DNA of 64,000 nucleotides, taken from contig NMRB01000165.1 of NCBI GenBank assembly GCA_002633025.1, forward strand, positions 522,105 through 586,104. The letters are read 5' to 3'. The notes beneath the pieces are model-generated. The model was given only the letters and a program-made list of their open reading frames with translations. It did not search any database and had not been told where the DNA came from. The DNA is from Notospermus geniculatus (taxonomy: Eukaryota; Nemertea; Pilidiophora; Heteronemertea; Lineidae). Every line of letters starts with the position of its first letter. Position 1 is the first letter of the stretch. Below are positions 49,699 through 58,621 of the stretch, one piece after another. Made by a program: the position numbers and the translations under genes.

Positions 49699-50772
49699 GA
49701 GGTGAAGTTACTAAAAAACACACCAAGATTGTCCATGTGGAGTTGTACCTGTTTGTACCCATTATGGGTGACGAAGACTTTTCTGCTGAACCCTTAGAGG
49801 ATATTCTATGCTGTTGGGTTATACAAAAAGTGCAACCAAATGGGCTCCTAGTGGTGTCCATAAGATTCAGGATGTCCAAAAGGGAATGTCTTAGTTTCTC
49901 TGCTGGTAACTGAACTGACTATTGTCGTATCTCAAACTGAACCAAAGTCAAGGTGCATACCTGAGTGCAATACATCATCACAATATGCATTTAACAGCAA
50001 GGACCAAAACAGCTGTGCAAATGAGTTATTTGCCAGCAATGATGGATCATCCAGTAGAATACAGTAGGAACTTGTATCATGATTTTTGTTTTGTGAAAAA
50101 TGTGGCATCTATTGGCGTTAATTGAAATTTTACTGCTTCCGAAACTCACAATGCTGTGTATCAAGGTAGCATTGCAGCAATAACAGAATCTCAAGGCTAT
50201 TCTATAAGTAGATCTGTTTATAATTGGTTTCAGAAAAAAAAAATCAAGTTTACAGTCATTATTATCAACAATTCATTTTGGTCCCAACTCACAGGTCTGA
50301 CCAATTGTTTTAAACATCGGCTGTTTTGTGGCTTGTGAAATTAATTTTGACCGCTGAATGGCAAATCTTCTGCCACTGATTATAGCCTCAAGCAATGCTT
50401 GCTTCCACTTCAATAAAAAATGCCAAAGTGTTTATTAAGTTAAACCATGTTTTCCATGGGCACGTGGCATGTTAAGATTTATATATTTTTGCTTAAAAAC
50501 ACAACCTAGTTTTCCATACGGTCTCAAGTTTAGCCCCAGTCGCTGTTGAAGAATGTGGAACGGCATGTGTTCTCTATGAAAAGTCATAAAAATATGGGGC
50601 AGGCACCTTGTTTTTCCCAAAATATCAAATGATTGACAATAAGAATTATGATTTCAAAACGGACTCAATGGAACAACAATTTTATTTTTAGGCTTGCTCA
50701 GAACAACTCGGTGCTCATATCAAAGATGTAGACAATGTATGTCTACAATTCTTGTCAATAATCAATTATGTT
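49699..50772 (+). repeat. 1.08-kb duplication, copy 1
   Basis: Nearly identical, by eye, to 51060-52145, with scattered substitutions and a few small length differences (for example an extra GTACCCGTTT near the start of copy 2). It ends exactly at the isolated n at 50773. Short frames in it are kept open in both copies, but such recent copies would be open regardless. Confidence 0.92.
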
Positions 50773-51059
50773 NTATTGATAGGTAGTCATTATGTACATA
50801 ATCCATGAGAACCACTTTGACGCGAAGTTAATTCAGGAATAGTCAAAAATTCAGCGAGTTTGTCGGGGAATCGAAGTGCGATTTGTCCCATCTTCACAAC
50901 ACGAAGTGGAGGCCCAGCTCTAATGAATGACGTCATTGCATAAACGCGATGCTGATTGGGCGAAAGGATTTCTTTCGCCAGTTACCCCGCGAAATCGGGT
51001 GGATGTTCTCAGGGCATAGTGCGAGTGAGCGAGCGCGAAGCCCTGGGATTCTCAGGATG

Positions 51060-52145
51060 GAGGTGAAGTTACTAAAAAAAACACACCAAGATTGTCCATG
51101 TGGAGTTGTACCCGTTTGTACCCGTTTGTACCCATTATGGGTGACGAAGACTTTTCTGCTGAACCCTTAGAGGATATTCTATGCTGTAGGGTAATAAAGA
51201 AAGTGCAACCAAATGGGCTTCTAGTGGTGTCCATAAGATTCAGGATGTCCGAAAGGGAATGTCTTAGTTTCTCTGCTGCTAACTGAACTGACAATTGTCG
51301 TATCTCAAACTGAACCAAAGTCGAGGTGCATACCTGAGTGCAATACATCATCACAATATGCATTTAACAGCAAGGACCAAAACAGCTGTGCAAATGAGTT
51401 ATTTGCCAGCAATGATGGATCATCCAGTAGAATACAGTAGGAACTTGTGTCATGATTTTTGTTTTGTGAAAAATGTGGCATCCATCGGCGTTAATTGAAA
51501 TTTTACTGCTTCCGAAACTCACAATGCTGTGTATCAAGGTAGCATTGCAGCAATAACAGAATCTCAAGGCTATTCTATAAGTAGATCTGTTTATAATTGG
51601 TTTCAGAAAAAAAAATATCAAGTTTACATTCATTATTATCAACAATTCATTTTGGTCCCAACTCACAGGTCTGACCAATTGTTTTAAACATCGGCTGTTT
51701 TGTGGCTTGGGAAATTAATTTTGACCGCTGAATGGCAAATTTTCTGCCACTGATTATAGCCTCAAGCAATGCTTGCTTCCACTTCAATAAAAAATGCCAA
51801 AGTGTTTATTAAGTTAAACCATGTTTTCCATGGGCACGTGGCATGTTAAGATTTATATATTTTTGCTTAAAAACACAACCTAGTTTTCCATACGGTCTCA
51901 AGTTTAGCCCCAGCCGCTGTTCAAGAATGTGGAACGGCGTGTGTTCCCTATGAAAAGTCATAAAAATATGGGGCAGGCACCTTGTTTTTCCCAAAATATC
52001 AATGATTGACAATAAGAATTATGATTTCAAAACGGACTCAATGGAACAACAATTTTATTTTTAGGCTTGCTCAGAACAACTCGGTGCTCATATCAAAGAT
52101 GTAGACAATGTATGTCTACAATTCTTGTCAATAATCAATTATGTT
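51060..52145 (+). repeat. 1.08-kb duplication, copy 2
   Basis: Starts at GAGGTGAAGTTACTAAAAAA like copy 1 but with a different upstream flank (50774-51059). It runs past the copy 1 end into unique sequence (TTTGAGTATTATGCC). Confidence 0.92.
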
Positions 52146-52547
52146 TGAGTATTATGCCACTGTACATGTATGTACTCATTTTCTCATGTGAAACACCATG
52201 GAACTGTACATATAAATATGCTGAGAATGAAGCAGTCGTGATTACTGTTCATCCCTTATGTGAGAACAAGTAGATTTGTAATTTTTTAACACAACAAGTG
52301 AACATTTGCGGAACGAGCATTTATGGTATTTATTTTGATCATTGCTTGCTGATCCATATCAAAGAGGATGTCCCTTAAACCGATTATGTAGTCCTGTACG
52401 TGTGANTTCCACACTGACGTTCACAACAAACAATCAAAAGTTGACAAAATCCAAGTTCTTTTTTTTTCATCGCCCAAATCTGACAATATCTGACATTCTA
52501 AGAATGTCAGACCACTGAAGTACTCTCTAAGGTGCTGACATCACCTC

Positions 52548-53279
52548 TAACGTCCCGACCTGAAATTCCGCCAACGTCACAATGACGTCACGCGCTCAAA
52601 AAATTGGCACTTTTTCGGTTGTCATCTGCATTGTTGAAAGTCTGTGTCATCAACGACACAAATTCTTGCACGATGTGAAAGAGGTAGATCCACTTTATAT
52701 TTTCTCAGTTTCTTATTGAAATCCATTCATCAGCTTCAGTTTAAATCTCCGTCAAATGTGTGCGTCACAAGTTTCATGTCGCTCAATTGCTGCTTATGAC
52801 GAATTTGAAAGAAAACGGCAGGCAGTTTCAGTCCAGCTGTCCTGCATCCCACCTTCGTTGATTTACCTTGAAATGTGACTGTACCTATTGTGTAACCCAA
52901 AGTTGACATTGTTTCCACGTATTTATGAAAACATTGGGTTTTTCATATTTTTTCTGCTTTAAAATGAAATTGGCGAAATTGCAGAACCCCGTTTGGTGGG
53001 GGTTTCGGTTGCGCGGCGCTTGATTTTTGTGTTGGCACGGGTGCCAACTTGCGACGGCTGATACTCGGGTTATGTACCAATCAATTTACCTTAGTTTTAT
53101 ACAGTGCCTCTGATACAGGTGATACTGCAATCGTATCGCGTTATTCAAAAGAATAACGATCATATTTAGAAGAAAACACAGATAATTCGCAAATTGGCGA
53201 AATTTTAGGACCACCTCTGGGCGATTAACGTCAAAATTTCGACGTCATACCGCTGGCGAAATTTCAGGTCGGGACGTTA
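52548..53279. mobile_element. ~730-bp TIR element
   Basis: Left TAACGTCCCGACCTGAAATT(CCGCCA) and right (TGGCG)AAATTTCAGGTCGGGACGTTA are inverted repeats of about 25 bp. The interior has further copies of GGCGAAATTT and no long frame, so it is non-autonomous. Confidence 0.82.
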
Positions 53280-54938
53280 CACAAGAGTTTGTATTAAATT
53301 ACAAAATGTACTAGGGTAAAATCTTATCTTTGGCAGATATCTTGCTGGAACTGAATGTTACATGTACATGTCATCATGTATGTGACATTATAATATTTGT
53401 TGAACTCTGATCACCAGAATGAAGATTTTATTTGCTGTGAGTACCGCTCCATCCTCGGTGAGTTTCCAGCAACTTCTCTTAGACATCAAAGAGAGAAATT
53501 GATGATAACAGTGTGTTAACTTCAGGACCCAAGCAGAAGTTTCACTGGTGGTCAAAGTCTAAACTCTGCTCCTTCTTGTATGCAAACTGCCCACTTAATG
53601 ATGTCAGCGTGTAATGTTTTAGACACTTTTTATACTTTTTTATACATTTTTATGTGATTTTGTGGGTGTTGGCTCAGTGCGTGTAGGATATTATGTATAA
53701 GCTAAGTGGAATATGCACCTTAGTAGTTCATTGTATATGTACCAGTGTAGATCTCAAATTGTGTGCACGTACTGAATTCCAGTCTTATTAGCTAGTACTT
53801 TGTCAATTATGTTGTAAGATATTGTGACCAGGTCTTGTATTGTCCAAGTAAAGAAAGGTGAGATATTCTTTTCATCAGACTCTGATACATTTTTTGCTGT
53901 TAACCACTGGTAAGTAACTAAGGTTATTTACTTTCCAGCTTGCTTTGCAAAATCTTTAGGATTAACAGGCTAAAAGTGGATGAATCTGGGGAAAGTCCTT
54001 AAGAAAAAAGAAATTAAAAATGAGTGTGCTTTAAATATCTTTCTGTCTGATTATCGGAATTATTAGAAGATGTGTCTTAAAAGCAACTAATTATGATTTG
54101 TTGTAATCTAGCACGTAATTCTTTGCACATATTTTATCGCAAATCAATTTGGCCCTGATTGTGTTCAGTACGGTACTGGCCAAAATTACCATGTTCAATG
54201 TGGGATTGGTATTCAGGTATTTAGTGTTCAAAAAGTCATAGAAAAATGGCTGTAAATAGCTGGTCACAATTCTAGGTTTGCTATTATCATTATTAGGTAT
54301 TTTATTTGGTGCTAGGGTGTCAAAAAGCACATTCTCGATGTGTTGGACTGGTATCTCAAGGGCACCATGTTGTTAAACTGGGAGGGGTTGGGCTGATGAC
54401 TGCTGGGAGTGTACAGATTTTATCAAGCAGCCATTCATCATTGTCGTCTGTATAGAATATAGCCTTGCCATTTGATGCATCTTAACTCTCTTCAGGGGAA
54501 AATGTTTGCAAATTCATCATTTCCCGTTTGAGTTTGGTCCNCCACCTATTGTCTGTGATATGTACTGACGTGAATATCGTGAGTGAGTTGCATTGGACCG
54601 GGCACCAGTCTAACGATCACGGGGCGCTACTGGTGCTGCCACCTTTACGAAGGAATAAAACTAGTTTGCCGACCATGTTTGTAAACAAACCAGTTTGTTT
54701 ACAACTTCGGCGTCTAACTCCTTTAAGTCTCTTTACCTCAATTTGGCTCACCCCATGCACCGAGGTGTTAGGGATACGGTACCAAGCTGGAAGAGATGGT
54801 TTATATGAATGTGAATGTCTAGTCATGTGCGCTTTGTGCGGGAAGTGGAGCTTGATCTGGATTGCACAGTGAATGTGATGTGAAGTGCTTTGAGACTGCA
54901 CTGCAGTAAAAGGTGCTGTACAAATGCTCACATTATAG
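53280..54938. other. No gene recognised
   Basis: Only short unsupported frames on both strands and an isolated n at 54541. Confidence 0.4.
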
Positions 54939-55098
54939 GAGCGGATCCAGGATTTAGGAAAGGAGGGGGTGCCCTGTGCAACTAAACATTGAAATCTGCG
55001 GTGAATTTCAAAGATTTGGTCCATATTCCAGAATTTCACAGTCGATTTTACAGATTTGTTGGCCAAAAGGGGGCGCGTGCCACCTTGGATCCACGCAG
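54939..55098 (-). repeat. Dispersed repeat family A, copy 3 (inverted)
   Basis: Reverse complement of the copies at 6709 and 10203: GCGGATCCAGG edge, CATTGAAATCTGCGGTGAAT, GATTTTACAGATTTGTTGGC, GGATCCACGC edge. Confidence 0.75.
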
Positions 55099-55905
55099 CA
55101 TTATTATCACATTACCGGTATTTAGCCTTATCACTCCCAGAAAGATATGATGAAGAAAGAGGAAAGATACAATGGAGAAGATGTTTTGAGAGGATTTGGG
55201 GGAAGGGGGCACTGTAAAATCTATGCTGTATTTTTAAGACCGCCCCCAACTCAATGAGGCGGTCTTCATTGTTTTTACTGAATTTCTCTCTCTCTCTCTC
55301 CATCCAATCTGTGGTTTCAGCAGGATAACTCAGAAAGTACCGTATGTCAAGTATCGCGCCCAAAGTTTCAGGAATAATAGATATGCATGTAACACAGAAC
55401 CCTATTGATTCTTGGTGTCATCCGAATACAATAAAGTGTGAAATTTTGGTGAAATTTATTGTTCTATTGCATGTTACATGTATCAATGCATGTATCAACT
55501 GACTTGTGCTGCCCCCTGAGCTAAGCAGAAGGAACTACGAATCAACTTCACTATGGTTATGGCTGTTGGGACCATGTGCTATCAATCTTTATTTAGAACC
55601 ACGTGATGACCAATATCTCCTAATCCAGCACTGTGGAAAGAAACACCGTCCTGTGACGAGGATTTTGTACATCTTTTTAAGAGGTTAATCTATATTTTGT
55701 ACAATTTGATAGTGAAACAAATTGATCTTTCTGTATGTTAAAAGTTTATGATCTCTTGATCCTGTCTATTGAACATCTATCTTCGCAGCATAGTAATCAG
55801 TGAACTCTGTCCAATCTCCCAATATCCAAGGGCGGTCTTCAAATTGACTGACAAGTCAATTTCTAGTTATGGTTCCTGATCAATCAGATCTCAGCCTTTG
55901 GTAAA

Positions 55906-56150
55906 GGTAGAGGCATGATATCACCCATACCTAGGTTATTGAGGATGCTCATTTCGATTACGCAATGACCTTGATGATCAGAGGTCAAGGTCAAGGTCAT
56001 ACTTTGATAATTTGATATATCTCTGCCAATGGCAGAGGTGGAAGCATGATATCACCCACTATTAGGTTACTGAGGATGCCCATTTTGATTACCGGTATGC
56101 AATGGCCTTGATGATCAGAGGTCAAGGTCAAGGTCAAACCTGATGATTTG
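55906..56150. repeat. Two tandem ~131-bp units
   Basis: GCATGATATCACCCA...TAGGTTA...GAGGATGC...GATGATCAGAGGTCAAGG occurs twice with substitutions. Each unit ends with a TCAAGGTCAAGGTCA run. Confidence 0.75.
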
Positions 56151-56600
56151 ATTTGAGCACATCAAAATGGCTGCCAGCAGGCTGCCTGTCATGCCTGGAA
56201 GGTTCTCTTAACAAGCGGGAACCATCAGACATTTACAATGTCATCTTGTTGCAAGTGACTCTGATGAGTAAAAAATAATGATGCTGTCTGGGAATGGATG
56301 TCAAAATACATGTATTCCTTGCTTATTTTGTTCTCTTTGTGGTTCTTTCAGTCCTTTGATAGCCACAACGCTTTCCAATAAGATATTTTTCTAAATTCAC
56401 ATTTTGTAAATGCACAATTTATTATTTGTTATTTCCATAATAACTATCAAGAAAATGAGAATACCTCCTTCACTGTCTATCAAGCACAGTTATAATGTTC
56501 ACATCTCATTTTCTTCCCTAACAGTAATGGCAGAAGGTAAACTAACCTTCAGTTTTGTTCTTCTTTCTCATCTTCCTCTCTTATTCTGCAACTCCTCTAA

Positions 56601-56991
56601 GGCCAAGTAAAAAATACTCATGTTTATCGTCCCCGCCCGTGCCTAAAATCAGGGCCGCACCAAAAAATTTTTTATTTTTTTTGAATTTTGCACCAGAAAA
56701 ACACTCTGCACAAGGGCAATAGTGCTTCCGCTGTATGTTTGTTGAGTCATAGGCCTACAATTGATTTGTTAGTGCTGTTAGTGAGGCAGAAATTGAAAGT
56801 AAAAAAGCAACAAAGACTGACTGTGACCATGGTCGATGGTGACTCTTGTCATCTGAGGGGCAATATTCATGATATTGCCCTCTGGAAACCCATCTTCCAA
56901 AATAAAAAATAAAAATAAAAAGTGCCCCCCCTTGCCAATTTTGAGGGACCAGGTGGACGATAAACATATTAAAGTATTTTTTTACTTGGCC
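56601..56991. mobile_element. 391-bp TIR element
   Basis: GGCCAAGTAAAAAATACT...ATGTTTATCGTCC at the left is matched by GGACGATAAACAT...AGTATTTTTTTACTTGGCC at the right (about 33 bp each). Frames over it are chance. Confidence 0.82.
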
Positions 56992-57074
56992 TAATGGTGT
57001 GGCATTTTTTGTGTTAATTTGAAATGAAACATGCCTCCCTTGCTTACCCTTATGCAATGTACCATACTCCCACC

Positions 57075-57381
57075 CAGTGTTCTCCACGGGTTTTTCTAAG
57101 GGGGGGGCGGCGATGGGCGTGGTGCCAAAGGCACCGCACGAGGTTCCAAAGGCGCCTTCTGGCAGGGGGTCTGCGGCCCTCCCCAGTAAAATTTGGATTT
57201 CAGCCGCTCTGAGATGCGTTTTCTCAGCATCTGAGATGCATAATTGAGCGATCTAAATCATAAATATTAGGGCGGACAAATTTTTAAGTGGGGCAGGCCG
57301 TTTTTAAGAGGGGCAAATTTTGCCGTCGGTATTTTTAAGAGGGGCGGGCCGCCAATTTTTTAACTGGTGTGGAGAACACTG
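57075..57381. mobile_element. 307-bp TIR element, CAGTGTTCTCCAC ends
   Basis: CAGTGTTCTCCAC and GTGGAGAACACTG are exact inverted ends. The interior is G-rich (GGGGGGGCGG, TTTTTAAGAGGGGC repeats). No transposase frame. Confidence 0.82.
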
Positions 57382-57669
57382 CCACCCCAGGAATGACTCC
57401 TTGCAAATGAAGATTTCCTAACATTCCCCGCTAATTCAGACATTTCAATGAAGGTACTAAAACTTTTCCTTCCCTAAACAGGCTCTCAATTTCAACTTTT
57501 CTAACCTCCCTAATTTTTCCATGGATGCTGTTCTCTTTCATAATAATTTGGGTGTATGGTAAATTTGATCCAGAAATGCTTACGCGTCTACGAATGCATG
57601 GAAGCATTACAAACCTATAAAACAATACAGGAATTCCTTTATGATAAAATGTAGGCTTCTTGACTAACA

Positions 57670-57937
57670 TTAAAGCCTCACTGTATTGAATTTGACGATA
57701 TTTTCAGAGTGTTAGGAGAGTGCAGGTGTATGTCTCATAGCCTCTTAAAGGTCCCCAGAATACTTGCCTGATACGTACTTCAAAGAATCAAGCCCTAGTT
57801 TTCAGCACACATTGAAAAAACTTCAGGCAGAGCCCTAATGTAGGCCTATTCAGATAGACCATAGTACATTTTACACTACCGTACGCTAACGTCGGAGGAC
57901 GTAAGCACTTTCTGAATTCAATACAGTGAGGCTTTAA
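57670..57937. mobile_element. 268-bp TIR element
   Basis: TTAAAGCCTCACTGTATTGAA / TTCAATACAGTGAGGCTTTAA ends. A truncated relative lies at 9660-9738. Confidence 0.82.
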
Positions 57938-57960
57938 TGCATGCGGCAATGGTTCAAGTG

Positions 57961-58145
57961 TGTGGTGGTCTAGGAAAACCCATGGGATGTTGCTGAATGA
58001 TCAACAAGGGCTATCCGATTGCCTGATCTGCTACTGTTTGCCTCTTATGTAGTACATTTCAGCTATTGAAACATGCGGGTTCACCAAGGCCATTAACACT
58101 TTCCTCAAATGCGACATCCGACGGGTTTTCCTAGACCGCCTCACA
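57961..58145. mobile_element. 185-bp foldback element
   Basis: TGTGGTGGTCTAGGAAAACC... pairs with ...GGTTTTCCTAGACCGCCTCACA (about 33-bp arms). An 80-codon plus-strand frame overlaps its right arm (see rejected items). Confidence 0.7.
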
Positions 58146-58621
58146 AGTTTTCTTCTCCGACTTGGATATGATACGAGTCCTTTTGCGTTTATGATGACAT
58201 TCAAATCCAAATCATTGTTCATCAAAAACTGGAATGAAACTAAAACACTCGTCCATGTTATTCCGTATACCAGTAAAAGTTGGCCATGGGACACCGAAGA
58301 AAAGTAGAAACTCTTACAATTTTTGTATCTTCTGAATTTGAATGAAAATCCTTTTCTGATTTTTGGTGGATGGGAATTCAGTGCATTCTTACATGTAACA
58401 ATATTTTTACAGATATTTTAACCAAGTGCTATTTCCATTGGCCTTCATTCAAAAAGGCAATTCTTACTCTTGCTTTCCCAACTGTACTGCTGATGATCAG
58501 ATATTTCAAAACAAATTTTGGTACCGATTTCAATTATGTATAAATCAACATTAACTATTGGAATTGTAAAACTTATATGTACCGTACTCTTGATCATAAA
58601 TACATGTCTTCTCCTTTGCAG

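Noticed and set aside
51052-51363. 103-residue minus frame in the duplicated region
   Set aside because: Recognised by no family; frames on both strands are open in both copies, as expected for a young duplication.
58054-58307. 80-codon plus frame (IETCGFTKAINTFLKCD...) just before the formin exons, with a usable acceptor and an ACCA/gtaaaa donor that fits the phase
   Set aside because: It does not resemble FH2, and its left part is the arm of the foldback element at 57961-58145, so the open frame is probably chance.
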